Part shown: positions 48,536-57,625 of the stretch, in pieces
How positions within the stretch are numbered: the stretch's first letter is position 1
Layout of the letters: each line of letters starts with the position of its first letter
Origin: Corynebacterium pseudotuberculosis
GTDB taxonomy: Bacteria; Actinomycetota; Actinomycetes; Mycobacteriales; Mycobacteriaceae
Assembly (NCBI RefSeq): GCF_002155265.1
Contig: NZ_CP021251.1
Coordinates: forward strand, 1,364,001 to 1,428,000
DNA length: 64,000 nt
Direction: 5' to 3'
Program-made: the position numbers and the translations under genes
Notes under the pieces: generated by a model
Databases searched by the model: none
What the model was told of the DNA's origin: nothing
The model's input: only the letters and a program-made list of their open reading frames with translations

Positions 48536-48936
48536 ATGACAGCCACTTCTAACCATGTGCCTATGCATATACAGCGCCGAAAGCATTTCTCAATAGGGAA
48601 AGAAGGCGAAAGAATTGCCGCACAGTGGTACCAAGCCAGGGGATATGAAGTAGTGGATTGTAATGCACAATTCACAGTAGGAGAACTTGACTTGGTGCTT
48701 GAGTCCCCAGACGGATGTCTTGTTTTTGTTGAAGTAAAAACTCGCTCTACACCTTTTTATGGTCTAGGGGAAGCTATTACGGCTAAAAACTCCGAAAAAT
48801 GCGTAAAGCGGCATACCTGTGGTTACAAGATAAAAGGTGGTTCGATATTCGTTTTGATGCGATTGTTATCTGTATCTCCAGGGATTCTTCTGCGCAAATT
48901 ACCTGTTATGAGGGGATTGATCGCGGTGCTTGTTAG
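48536..48936 (+). pseudogene. yraN: YraN (UPF0102) nuclease-like protein, frameshifted
   Basis: The first 85 residues (FSIGKEGERIAAQWYQARGYEVVDCN, as two motifs, and ELDLVLESPDGCLVFVEVKTR) are typical YraN with a PD-(D/E)xK-like core. At the A-tract 48795-48799 one A is missing; with it the frame goes on as MRKAAYLWLQDKRWFDIRFD and ends at 48936, the normal YraN end, 11 bases into comM. As given, the frame instead runs into comM and makes an apparent 645-residue fusion. Confidence 0.88.
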
Positions 48937-50473
48937 AACTTTTTCCGCAGCTATCTCGGGAGTAACTGGTTATGTTGTTGCCGTAGAAGTAAATATAGGT
49001 CCAGGGCTTCCAGGCACTTATGTAGTAGGGCTCGCGGATGCTGCGATTGCAGAATCCCGAGATCGTATGAAAACAGCTGCGCAGAATTCAGGGTTAGCAT
49101 GGCCGAAAACAAAAGTGATTGTTAGTTTATCTCCGGCTTCGTTGAAGAAATCTGGCTCTCAGATCGATTTAGCTATGTGCATGGGGATCTTATGTGCAGC
49201 GGATAAAGACATATTGGCATCGCAGAGACTCCAGTCCACGATGCTGCTCGGGGAAGTCGCGTTAGATGGTGAAATCAGGCCTGTCTCTGGCGTGTTGCCA
49301 GCACTGATCGCTGCGCGTGATCAAGGGATTAAGACAGCTGTTATACCGGTTGGGAATGCTGAAGAAACGAAAGCCATAACAAGTATTTCAGATATTAAAG
49401 TGATGGTTGCTCCCAATATCTCCGCAGTCCTTGAATGGCTAAGAGGCGCAGATAATCTGCAAAAGGTGGGAGAAATCAGCACTCGTATAGAGGGGGATAC
49501 GCGTTCGATTGTTAATGAAAAAGATTTGTCGGATGTAGTGGGGCAGCCTGAGGCTAAACGCGCTGCAGAAATAGCGGCGGCGGGCGGACATAATCTGTTC
49601 ATGATTGGCCCACCTGGGAGCGGAAAATCGATGATCGCTGAACGGATTCCCACCATTCTTCCGCAACTAAATGCTGAAGAATTGCTAGAGGCGATGGCTG
49701 TGCATTCAGTGGTCGGAAAACCGTTTCGGGCCCTTGTCGCGCAGGCGCCTTTTGTTGCTCCACATCATTCTGTAAGCCGGGCTGCTCTTTTAGGTGGAGG
49801 CGTAGGAAACATGCGACCTGGAGCAGTAAGCCTTGCTCACACAGGTGTTCTTTTCCTAGATGAGGTAAGCGAGATTCCAGCTCGAATACTGGATTGTCTT
49901 CGCACTCCCATGGAAGAAGGATGCGTTCGACTTATTCGAGCGCACCAAGAAATACGATTTCCGGCAAGGTTTCAGCTCGTACTAGCAGCTAATCCATGCC
50001 GCTGTGCAGCCGATGATCCCGCCCAGTGTAGATGCACCTCTACTGTACGAAGAAATTATCTTAATAACTTATCGGGCCCATTGCGGGACCGGATCGATAT
50101 CATTGTTCGCACGCGATCAAAAGGACCGTTGTTGTCTGACGGATGTGAGGAGCCTAGTTCCGCAGTTGCTCAGCGGGTGTTAGCTGCCCGAGAACGAGCG
50201 AGATTTCGTTGGCAAAAAGCGGGTTATAGTGCTCAAACGAATGCGGACATGAATCCACACGTGTTGCGTCGAGAATTTCCAGCAGATTCCGCAGGTATGG
50301 CGCTTTTAGCGGCATATCTTAGCGACGGAACTATAAGTCATCGAGGTGCAGATAGAGCATTAAAGATGGCGTGGACGCTTAGCGACTTAGAAGGCACAGC
50401 TATCCCTGATCTGGGGCATGTAGCGCAAGCACTGGAATTACGCGATGTTAAAACAATAGAGGCATTGGCATGA
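48926..50473 (+). CDS. comM: ComM/YifB-type Mg-chelatase-like ATPase
   Basis: The 515-residue protein is the ComM/YifB family member, an AAA+ ATPase related to magnesium chelatase that helps recombination of taken-up DNA. The start GTG at 48926 gives VLVRTFSAAISGVTGYVVAVE, the family N-terminus. Motifs are Walker A GPPGSGKS, Walker B GVLFLDEVSE and the sensor region FQLVLAANPC with the CxC cluster. It overlaps the yraN end by 11 bases and the dprA start by 4 bases. Confidence 0.92.
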   Translation: MLVRTFSAAISGVTGYVVAVEVNIGPGLPGTYVVGLADAAIAESRDRMKTAAQNSGLAWPKTKVIVSLSPASLKKSGSQIDLAMCMGILCAADKDILASQRLQSTMLLGEVALDGEIRPVSGVLPALIAARDQGIKTAVIPVGNAEETKAITSISDIKVMVAPNISAVLEWLRGADNLQKVGEISTRIEGDTRSIVNEKDLSDVVGQPEAKRAAEIAAAGGHNLFMIGPPGSGKSMIAERIPTILPQLNAEELLEAMAVHSVVGKPFRALVAQAPFVAPHHSVSRAALLGGGVGNMRPGAVSLAHTGVLFLDEVSEIPARILDCLRTPMEEGCVRLIRAHQEIRFPARFQLVLAANPCRCAADDPAQCRCTSTVRRNYLNNLSGPLRDRIDIIVRTRSKGPLLSDGCEEPSSAVAQRVLAARERARFRWQKAGYSAQTNADMNPHVLRREFPADSAGMALLAAYLSDGTISHRGADRALKMAWTLSDLEGTAIPDLGHVAQALELRDVKTIEALA

Positions 50474-51645
50474 ATGACCGTTTGAAAGCATGGGCGTATT
50501 TATCGCGAGTATGTGAAGGGCCTAACCGGGAACTTCAACGATTGCTACGGCAAGGAGTAGATGCAGAGCGAATAGCCTATGCAATAAAGAAACGTGAAAC
50601 TTGGCTTGGATCGGCGCTTTTACGAGCCACACAAGCGCGATATGAATGCGATAGTGCACAAGAGGACCTAAAGCGGATTGTAGATCTTGGTGGCCGACTT
50701 ATTACCGCAGAAGACGATGAATGGCCCCGACATCTTTTTAATAGTGCGTTTGGCTTTGCAGAATCTGGAAAGAGCGACCACAACCGTTCGTATCAAGAGG
50801 ATGCGGTGATGCCACATGCCTTATGGGTTGTGGGAAGGAACCTATCAGAGTGTATTCAGCAATCAGTTTCTGTGGTGGGAACACGTGCAGTAAGTAGGTA
50901 TGGAAGAGATGCGACGAAGCTTCTGGTGTCAGGGTTGGTAGATCATCAGTATTCGATTATCTCCGGTGGCGCCTTGGGGGTAGATACACAAGCCCATACA
51001 GAAACGCTTAATCGATCCGGGACTACGGTCGTGGTGGCAGCTAGAGGACTGGACAAAGCGTATCCATCGAGCAACGCAGGGCTGTTTCGTGCAGTCATGC
51101 AAAGAGGCTGCATAGTGAGCGAATATGCGCCAGGTTTGTCTCCCCACCGACATCGCTTTCTTACCCGTAATAGGTTGGTGGCGGCTTTATCTTTGGGAAC
51201 AGTTGTCGTAGAGGCAGCGTGGCGTTCCGGGGCGCTAAATACACTGAGCTGGGCGAGTGCCTTAGGCCGCGTAGCTATGGCTGTGCCGGGGCCGATTACT
51301 ACAGTTGGCTCCCTCGGGTGCCATGAAAGAATACGTAACCATGAGGCTGAATTAGTTTGCAGCGCAGACGAGGTTCGTGCCTTAATCTCTAAAATCGGAG
51401 AGATCGACGTTAACGAGCAATATGAGATATCGTTCGCTCCTAACGCAGTTCAGAAATTGAGCAGGAACGAGCTACGGATTTATGATTCCTTAGGGGCAGA
51501 GCCCGAGGTAACAGAAGTTATAGCTAGGCGCTCTGGCGTCTCTATTGGTTTAGCCGTCCATTTATTACTTGAGCTATCAAATAAGGGAATGGTGCAAAGG
51601 GAAGGCGCCGGCTGGCAACGTAAGGTGCTTTTTAATGGCAAGTAG
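50470..51645 (+). CDS. dprA: DNA processing protein DprA
   Basis: DprA loads RecA onto incoming single-stranded DNA. The 391-residue protein has the Rossmann-type DprA core: VVGTRAVSRYG, ISGGALGVDTQAH, NRLVAALSLGTVVVEA and the GSLG-like end of the core. A C-terminal winged-helix part (about residues 330-385) follows. The ATG overlaps the comM stop (ATGA), so the two are translationally coupled. Confidence 0.94.
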   Translation: MNDRLKAWAYLSRVCEGPNRELQRLLRQGVDAERIAYAIKKRETWLGSALLRATQARYECDSAQEDLKRIVDLGGRLITAEDDEWPRHLFNSAFGFAESGKSDHNRSYQEDAVMPHALWVVGRNLSECIQQSVSVVGTRAVSRYGRDATKLLVSGLVDHQYSIISGGALGVDTQAHTETLNRSGTTVVVAARGLDKAYPSSNAGLFRAVMQRGCIVSEYAPGLSPHRHRFLTRNRLVAALSLGTVVVEAAWRSGALNTLSWASALGRVAMAVPGPITTVGSLGCHERIRNHEAELVCSADEVRALISKIGEIDVNEQYEISFAPNAVQKLSRNELRIYDSLGAEPEVTEVIARRSGVSIGLAVHLLLELSNKGMVQREGAGWQRKVLFNGK

Positions 51646-51709
51646 CCAAGCCAAAGGGGGAAGAGATACATCGTTGTGAATGAGTATCAAACTTTTTATT
51701 GCGAAGGGG

Positions 51710-51738
51710 TTGCATATTTCGTATCTACGCCTTAAAGT
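51710..51738 (+). promoter_or_regulatory. Candidate promoter between dprA and xerC
   Basis: TTGCAT (51710-51715), a 17-base spacer and TAAAGT (51733-51738) form a modest vegetative promoter. The DtxR-like box starts 4 bases after the -10 element, so a bound repressor would cover the start of transcription. Confidence 0.4.
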
Positions 51739-51741
51739 TAG

Positions 51742-51760
51742 TCAGGCAAGCCTAATTTAA
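51742..51760. promoter_or_regulatory. DtxR-like iron box
   Basis: TCAGGCAAGCCTAATTTAA matches 15 of 19 positions of the DtxR consensus TWAGGTWAGSCTWACCTWA, with the core AGGCAAGCCTAA complete. DtxR represses iron-uptake genes in corynebacteria when iron is plentiful. Confidence 0.5.
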
Positions 51761-51819
51761 TCTCCGATCGGGTTCGGGCTGGTTCTTGATCGGGGATGCC
51801 GATTCTGAAGGTACGTTAG

Positions 51820-51840
51820 TGATCGTGACACGATCTTTTA
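51820..51840 (+). terminator. Short terminator-like hairpin
   Basis: GATCGT, GAC and ACGATC are followed by TTTTA. It would end a transcript of about 90 bases from the promoter at 51710, or act as an early attenuator for xerC. Confidence 0.4.
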
Positions 51841-51889
51841 ACGCCAGACGTCTTCGCGCTATGGTTATGCACTATGGGTGAGTCAGATT

Positions 51890-51928
51890 CAAGGGCGGAG
51901 CTACCGGTAACGGTAGTTTCCGCCCTTG
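51890..51928 (+). other. Strong hairpin just before xerC
   Basis: CAAGGGCGGA-CTACCG and CGGTAG-TCCGCCCTTG form a 16-bp stem with a small internal bulge and a GTAA loop (GUAA, a GNRA tetraloop in RNA). It ends 25 bases before the xerC ATG. No strong T-run follows, so it may be a weak terminator or a leader structure. Confidence 0.6.
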
Positions 51929-51953
51929 TCTATTGGGGGAGGGGTTAAGTGCA

Positions 51954-52835
51954 ATGGCACAGATGTCAGCACTGATAGACGATTTTATTGAGCATTTGGA
52001 ACTCGTATCAGGTAGGTCTCCCGCTACGCTTAAAGGTTACCGCAGTGACCTGAATACTTTTGCCATGCGAAAACCGGAGCTGAAGGACTTTACTCTGGAT
52101 AACTTGCGAGACTGGCTGGGGGAAGCCGTAGCAGAAGGAAAAACGCGTGCGACACTTGCGCGCCGGGTGGCGGCGGCTAGATCGATGAGTTCATGGCTGC
52201 TTAAACAGGGATATATTGAAACTGACATGGCCGCTAGACTGGTTGCTCCGAAAGTCGGTAGGCATCTTCCTAAGGTACTGGCGGCAGGTCAGGCGGAGTC
52301 GGTGGTTGAGCATCCGGCGTCAAAAACGGAAGCGGAGTTTGCGCGAGATCGGGCTGTTCTTGAGCTGTTGTATGCAACCGGGATTCGGGTGTCAGAGCTG
52401 TGTGGTATCAATCTTGAAGATATTGATTGGCGTCGAAAAACTCTTAAAGTGCTAGGTAAGGGCGATAAGCAGCGGGTCGTTCCCTTTGGTCAGGCGGCGT
52501 GTGATGCATTGACCCATTGGATAGAAACTGGACGGCCTGCCATGTGTAAAGATCAATCTGAGGCAGCATTGTTCTTGGGGGTTCGGGGCGGGCGATTAGA
52601 TCCGCGCCAAGTTCGTAGGCTTGTCGACGCGGCTGGTAAGGAAGCCGGAATCTCGGGATTGGGGCCTCACTCGGTGCGTCATACTGCTGCCACCCATATG
52701 CTTGACGGTGGCGCTGACCTTCGAATTGTGCAAGAGTTGCTTGGCCATTCCTCGTTGAATACTACGCAAATTTACACACACGTGAGTTCCCAGCGACTTA
52801 AAGAGGCATTTAAGAGATCGCATCCGCGGGCATGA
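51954..52835 (+). CDS. xerC: Tyrosine recombinase XerC
   Basis: XerC and its partner XerD resolve chromosome dimers at dif. The 293-residue protein has the SAM-like N-domain and the catalytic set: arginine in ATGIRVSEL, lysine near VLGKGDKQRVV, HSVRH with histidine and arginine, LLGHSSL and the tyrosine in TQIYTHV. ATG at 51954 has GGGAGGGG about 10 bases before it; a TTG at 51933 lies inside that site. The last 26 bases overlap the convergent M23 gene. Confidence 0.94.
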   Translation: MAQMSALIDDFIEHLELVSGRSPATLKGYRSDLNTFAMRKPELKDFTLDNLRDWLGEAVAEGKTRATLARRVAAARSMSSWLLKQGYIETDMAARLVAPKVGRHLPKVLAAGQAESVVEHPASKTEAEFARDRAVLELLYATGIRVSELCGINLEDIDWRRKTLKVLGKGDKQRVVPFGQAACDALTHWIETGRPAMCKDQSEAALFLGVRGGRLDPRQVRRLVDAAGKEAGISGLGPHSVRHTAATHMLDGGADLRIVQELLGHSSLNTTQIYTHVSSQRLKEAFKRSHPRA

Positions 52836-53373
52836 GATTAGGTAAGCCCGCGAGGGGTTTGAGTCGGATTGTGGGGGCGTCGAGAAGCGATAAAGGATTT
52901 ATGTATTCATAGTTTCCTGTAAAAGCGCCCCAATGGAGTCCGGCATTGCCGTCGGTGCTGGGTGCTAATTGCCCAATAACGTCTCCGATACGTACTGAGT
53001 CGCCTTTTCTTAGGGACGTAAACACTGGTTGATAAGTTGTCCGTATCCCATCGGGGTGGTCGATAGATATTGTTGGAGTTCTGGCTACTGTGCCAGAAAA
53101 TGCAACTATCCCTGACTCGGCGGCAAGTACGTTTGCTCCTACGCTTAATTCGAGATCTACGCCGCGGTGGCCCGGAAGCCAGTTATATTCGGGTTTTTTA
53201 AAACCTTTGAGGACCCTTTGCGCTGATCTGTTTCCAGAGGCTGGATCTATATAACCATATGCTACGGGAGGGGTGGAGGCGATCGCGGTAAAAGTAATGA
53301 CAAGAACGGCTAGTTTGACAGAAAATTTTTTTCCTTTTGCTGTGTTGGGGAGGCGTAAATGAAAAAGCGTCAT
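52810..53373 (-). CDS. M23-family peptidase, secreted
   Basis: The 187-residue protein starts at ATG 53373, which gives an N-terminal signal peptide (FSVKLAVLVITFTAIASTPP, about residues 17-40). The LytM domain has the metal motif GHRGVDLEL and the later HWGAFTG (HxH-like), with SGIVAFSGTV between. It is likely a peptidoglycan endopeptidase or an amidase activator outside the membrane. The frame is open further upstream, but that part lacks a good start. It is convergent with xerC. Confidence 0.85.
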   Translation of the reverse strand: MTLFHLRLPNTAKGKKFSVKLAVLVITFTAIASTPPVAYGYIDPASGNRSAQRVLKGFKKPEYNWLPGHRGVDLELSVGANVLAAESGIVAFSGTVARTPTISIDHPDGIRTTYQPVFTSLRKGDSVRIGDVIGQLAPSTDGNAGLHWGAFTGNYEYINPLSLLDAPTIRLKPLAGLPNLMPADAIS

Positions 53374-53740
53374 GGCTCTAATGTTTCCGGTAGTGCTTTT
53401 GTAGAAAAATAGGACGGGACAACATCTGTGGAAACTGGGGTGGATGAAGCTCTTGTTACTCGTGGGGTTAGATGATTTGATGCGAGTGTGGATAGATGAA
53501 ACGTGCATTTTGTTTCTGGGAAAGAGGCAGTCTAGACTAGCTCGCTAGCAGTGTGTCCTAATTTTGGCGTGCTGACTACGCGCAGTTCTGACGTCACTTT
53601 GCGGTGACAGCGAAACAACGTGGTCCCGTACTTCTTGCTTTAAAGAGCTATGGGTGTTGGTTTTCGTTCTAGTTCTGCTAGGACACGGGGAGAGCCCGTG
53701 AAAAATATGACAACCACATTTTTAGAGAAAGGAAGCACTC
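53374..53740. other. rpsB upstream region and leader
   Basis: A promoter TTGTTT (53510-53515), 17 bases, TAGACT (53533-53538) can start the rpsB transcript, leaving a leader of about 195 bases. A hairpin CACGGG, GAGAG, CCCGTG lies at 53684-53700. The part nearest the M23 gene should hold that gene's own promoter. No further gene is seen. Confidence 0.5.
53510..53538 (+). promoter_or_regulatory. Promoter of rpsB
   Basis: TTGTTT and TAGACT are separated by exactly 17 bases. The leader up to rpsB is about 195 bases and contains a hairpin at 53684-53700, which could be a site for autoregulation by S2, as seen for rpsB leaders in other bacteria. Confidence 0.6.
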
Positions 53741-54571
53741 ATGGCAGTTGTAACCATGCGAGAGCTTCTCGATGCTGGCGTCCACTTTGGGCACCAGACC
53801 CGCCGTTGGAATCCAAAGATGCGTCGTTTCATCTTCACCGACCGTAACGGCATCTACATCATCGACTTGCAGCAGACTCTGACCTTTATCAACGAGGCTT
53901 ATGAGTTTGTTAAAGAGACTGTTGCTCACGGTGGCACCATCCTTTACGTTGGCACCAAGAAGCAGGCTCAGGAGTCTGTCAAGAACGAAGCTGAGCGCGT
54001 TGGTATGCCTTACGTTAACCACCGCTGGCTTGGTGGTATGTTGACTAACTTCCAGACTGTTTCCAAGCGTCTGCACCGTATGAAGGAATTGCAGGCTATG
54101 GATGCGGCTGAGAACGGCTATGATGGCCGTACCAAGAAGGAAGTTCTCATGCTTACTCGTGAGCGCACCAAACTTGAGCGCGTTCTTGGCGGTATTGCAG
54201 ACATGAACAAGATTCCTTCTGCAATGTGGGTCATCGACACCAACAAGGAGCACATTGCTGTTTCTGAGGCTCACAAGTTGAACATTCCTGTTGTTGCGAT
54301 CCTTGACACCAACTGTGACCCGGATGTTGTTAACTTCCCGGTTCCAGGTAACGATGACGCTATCCGCTCCATCGACGTCCTTACCCGTGTTATCTCCAGC
54401 GCTGTTATTGAAGGTAAGAAGGCTCGTGAAGAGCGCGCTCTTGCTGCAGCGAAGGAAGCCGCCGGTGACGCAAACAAGACTGAGGTTGCCGCCAAAGTAG
54501 AAGCAACTGAAGAAGTTGCAGCAAAGGTTGAGGCACCTGCAGAGGTCGCAGCTGAGGCTGAGGCTAAGTAA
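53741..54571 (+). CDS. rpsB: 30S ribosomal protein S2
   Basis: S2 is needed for late 30S assembly. The 276-residue protein shows [34 protein letters not shown] and [12 protein letters not shown]. The C-terminal Ala/Glu tail (about residues 240-276) is common in actinobacteria. AGAAAGGAAG precedes the ATG. Confidence 0.98.
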   Translation: MAVVTMRELLDAGVHFGHQTRRWNPKMRRFIFTDRNGIYIIDLQQTLTFINEAYEFVKETVAHGGTILYVGTKKQAQESVKNEAERVGMPYVNHRWLGGMLTNFQTVSKRLHRMKELQAMDAAENGYDGRTKKEVLMLTRERTKLERVLGGIADMNKIPSAMWVIDTNKEHIAVSEAHKLNIPVVAILDTNCDPDVVNFPVPGNDDAIRSIDVLTRVISSAVIEGKKAREERALAAAKEAAGDANKTEVAAKVEATEEVAAKVEAPAEVAAEAEAK

Positions 54572-54616
54572 AACTTCTTTTGCCCTCGTTGTTCTGCAGC
54601 GGGCGGCATAAGCTGC

Positions 54617-54683
54617 GAGCCCCCAGCTCCAGAGTGAGAAGCCAAAATAATTGAAGTTGGCTTTATGCTCGGGGTGGGGGCTC
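54617..54683 (+). terminator. Hairpin between rpsB and tsf
   Basis: GAGCCCCCA and TGGGGGCTC form the outer stem and AAGCCAA/TTGGCTT the inner stem, with an internal loop between. CTTGTGG follows, without a strong T-run. It probably works as a partial terminator that lowers tsf relative to rpsB, or as an mRNA-stability element. Confidence 0.55.
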
Positions 54684-54790
54684 CTTGTGGTGAATAGCGT
54701 GATGTCTTTCTGCATAAAGTGCGAGAGTCGGATACGCTAAACATCGAAAATCTTCAGAATTTTTCCTACATGAGGAGGATCGCCCCGATA

Positions 54791-55618
54791 ATGGCGAACT
54801 ACACTGCTGCAGACGTAAAGAAGCTCCGCGAGATCACCGGTTCCGGCATGCTTGACTGCAAGAAGGCTTTGGAAGAAACCAACGGCGATTTTGATAAGGC
54901 TGTTGAGGTCCTTCGTATTAAAGGCGCTAAGGACGTCGGAAAGCGTGCTGAGCGTAACGCTACCGAGGGTCTGATTGCGGTTTCTGGTAATACAATGGTC
55001 GAGATCAACTCTGAGACTGACTTTGTTGCTAAGAACGCTGAGTTTAAAGAGTTCGCACAGAAGGTTGCAGACGCTGCAGCCGCTGTTAAGGCCAACTCTG
55101 CTGAAGAGCTTGCTGCTGCTGACGTTGATGGGAAGTCTGCTGCTGACGCTATCCAGGAACTCTCCGCAAAGATCGGTGAGAAGCTAGAGCTTCGTCGCGC
55201 CGCAACCTTGGAAGCTGAGAACCTTTCTGTTTACTTGCACCAGCGTTCTGCTGACCTTCCCCCTGCCGTGGGCGTTATGGTTGCATATACCGGCGAAGGT
55301 GATGCTGCTAAGCAGGCAGCACATGCTGCAGCTATGCAGGTTGCTGCTCTTAAGGCCGCATACCTGACCCGTGAGGATGTACCTGCTGAGGTCGTGGAGA
55401 AGGAGCGTTCCATCGCTGAGCAGATCACTCGCGAGGAAGGGAAGCCTGAGCAGGCTATCCCGAAAATTGTTGAGGGTCGCCTCAATGGATTCTACAAGGA
55501 TGTTTGCCTTGTAGAGCAGGCTTCCGTTGCAGATAGCAAGAAGACTGTTAAGCAGGTCATGGATGAGGCTGGCGTTACTCTGACCGGTTTTGTTCGTTAC
55601 GAGGTAGGCCAGCACTAA
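54791..55618 (+). CDS. tsf: Elongation factor Ts
   Basis: EF-Ts exchanges GDP for GTP on EF-Tu. The start ATG at 54791 gives [20 protein letters not shown], and GAGGAGG lies about 11 bases upstream. The 275-residue protein has the two core domains ([21 protein letters not shown] as adjoining motifs). The frame is open further upstream, but that part is the leader. Confidence 0.98.
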   Translation: MANYTAADVKKLREITGSGMLDCKKALEETNGDFDKAVEVLRIKGAKDVGKRAERNATEGLIAVSGNTMVEINSETDFVAKNAEFKEFAQKVADAAAAVKANSAEELAAADVDGKSAADAIQELSAKIGEKLELRRAATLEAENLSVYLHQRSADLPPAVGVMVAYTGEGDAAKQAAHAAAMQVAALKAAYLTREDVPAEVVEKERSIAEQITREEGKPEQAIPKIVEGRLNGFYKDVCLVEQASVADSKKTVKQVMDEAGVTLTGFVRYEVGQH

Positions 55619-55647
55619 TAAATTACTAGGTGCTACCGTAGTTTTTA

Positions 55648-55733
55648 GGAGACTCCCCTAAGCGGGCCATTTTTGAAGTTGAACTGAGAGATCAGGATCG
55701 ACTCGGAAATAAGGACGCAGGGGAGTCTTTTTG
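55648..55733 (+). terminator. Terminator after tsf
   Basis: AGACTCCCCT and AGGGGAGTCT close a long loop of about 60 bases, followed by TTTTTGC. Confidence 0.78.
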
Positions 55734-56019
55734 CTTTTAATCATCCCTATGCGTGTGTGTTGCAGATATAAGTTCTAATCGGGGTGTGATGCGTTGCTAG
55801 AAGATATATACGGGTACAATCTTCTTCGATTCGTATTGTGTTGCTTTGAATCTTTTTAATAAGCAGAGCAACACAACATGGACTTTTGCATAGATCTGGG
55901 TGAGGTACTTTGCCCAGCAGGCTATGCAAGTGTCTTGGGATACGGACGATCGTGCCAGAAGAGAGCAAAATATGGCTCGGGTTACGTTAAGTGCCTGAGA
56001 ATCGGAGAGGTTGACTGCA
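55734..56019. other. pyrH upstream region
   Basis: TACAAT at 55815-55820 with TTGCTA upstream (spacer about 15) is a possible promoter. No gene is seen. GGAGAGG about 10 bases before 56020 serves pyrH. Confidence 0.4.
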
Positions 56020-56751
56020 ATGGCTGAAGGTGCCACCAACTCGCGGACCGGATATAAACGAGTGATGCTGAAGCTTGGCGGTGAAATGTTCGGCGGTGGT
56101 TCCGTTGGCATCGATCCGGATGTTGTACAAAATGTCGCTCGTCAAATCGCCAGCGTTGCTCGAAATGGCGCAGAAGTAGCTGTTGTTATTGGAGGCGGAA
56201 ATTTCTTCCGTGGCGCACAGCTCCAACAACGTGGCTTAGACCGCAACCGTTCCGATTACATGGGAATGCTTGGGACTGTAATGAACTGCCTGGCTTTACA
56301 GGACTTCCTTGAACAAGAAGGCATCGATTGTCGTGTGCAGACTGCCATCAACATGGCACAGGTAGCAGAACCGTATTTGCCCCTTCGTGCTAAGCGTCAT
56401 CTGGAAAAAGGTCGTGTGGTTATCTTCGGAGCCGGAATGGGTATGCCATATTTCTCTACAGATACGACTGCAGCTCAAAGAGCACTAGAAATCGATTGTG
56501 AAGTGCTTCTCATGGCTAAGGCCGTAGATGGTGTATACAGTGATGACCCTCGTACTAATCCCGAAGCAGAACTATTTAACGACATTACTCCTCGCGAAGT
56601 GATTGAAAAAGGTCTGAAGGTCGCAGATGCCACTGCCTTTAGCTTGTGCATGGACAATGATATGCCGATTTTGGTGTTCAACCTTCTTACAGAAGGCAAT
56701 ATCGCGCGTGCGGTGGCAGGGGATCAAATCGGAACCTTGGTCAAGTCCTGA
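56020..56751 (+). CDS. pyrH: UMP kinase
   Basis: PyrH phosphorylates UMP to UDP. It is the bacterial hexameric amino-acid-kinase-fold enzyme: [39 protein letters not shown] and DGVYSDDPR. The 243-residue length is normal. ATG at 56020 has the better ribosome site; TTG at 56011 lies in frame upstream. Confidence 0.97.
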   Translation: MAEGATNSRTGYKRVMLKLGGEMFGGGSVGIDPDVVQNVARQIASVARNGAEVAVVIGGGNFFRGAQLQQRGLDRNRSDYMGMLGTVMNCLALQDFLEQEGIDCRVQTAINMAQVAEPYLPLRAKRHLEKGRVVIFGAGMGMPYFSTDTTAAQRALEIDCEVLLMAKAVDGVYSDDPRTNPEAELFNDITPREVIEKGLKVADATAFSLCMDNDMPILVFNLLTEGNIARAVAGDQIGTLVKS

Positions 56752-56880
56752 TAGATTAAGTACCTATTAAACTATCGAGTTTTCCGAAATAGAAATACTC
56801 GTGGAAAAGGGCGTCTGTTCTAGTTTTTATAATTCATGTGGCGCTCCATTACACGTGGTCTTTAAACAAGAGGGATTTTT

Positions 56881-57438
56881 ATGATCGACGATATTTTGCT
56901 CGAATCTGAAGAGCACATGGGCACGACAGTCGAAAGGACGAGGGACGACCTAGTTAATATTCGTACTGGCCGTGCGAATCCAGCAATGTTCAATGGGGTC
57001 ATCGCTGATTATTACGGCGTTCCTACACCGATCACGCAAATGGCAACAATTTCTGTTCCAGAGGCTCGTATGCTTTTGATTAAGCCTTATGAGATGTCCA
57101 TGATGGGGGAAATCGAAAACGCTATTCGGAATTCGGATCTCGGCGTAAACCCTACAAATGACGGACAAGTTTTGCGTGTTACCGTTCCTCAGCTCACTGA
57201 GGAGCGTCGTAAAGAAATGGTGAAAGTTGCCAAGTCTAAGGGCGAAGACGGAAAAATTGCGATCCGTAACGTCCGCCGCAAAGGCATGGATCAGCTGAAA
57301 AAGATCCAGAAAGATGGCGATGCCGGGGAAGACGAGGTTCAAGCAGCCGAAAAGGAACTAGACAAGATCACTGCCAAGTACGTGGCTCAGGTCGATGAGG
57401 TTGTTTCTAAAAAAGAAGCAGAGTTAATGGAGGTCTAG
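56881..57438 (+). CDS. frr: Ribosome recycling factor
   Basis: RRF splits post-termination ribosomes with EF-G. The 185 residues give the typical three-helix bundle and beta domain: [39 protein letters not shown] and [28 protein letters not shown] precedes the ATG. The order pyrH-frr-cdsA is the common bacterial one. Confidence 0.98.
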   Translation: MIDDILLESEEHMGTTVERTRDDLVNIRTGRANPAMFNGVIADYYGVPTPITQMATISVPEARMLLIKPYEMSMMGEIENAIRNSDLGVNPTNDGQVLRVTVPQLTEERRKEMVKVAKSKGEDGKIAIRNVRRKGMDQLKKIQKDGDAGEDEVQAAEKELDKITAKYVAQVDEVVSKKEAELMEV

Positions 57439-57625
57439 GACTTCTTAATCCACGGCGTGATGCAGATGTTAATGTTGTTGCGACGGGGAAAACTTACGCA
57501 GAGGGTATTCGCTATAGGCGTGTGCCCTCCGCGTCTTATTGACTTTAAGGATTAAAACCTTACATTGAGCGATAAGCACAAGGCGCTTATGCATTACCAA
57601 CTCACTCCCTCGGAGGACCTGCCAC

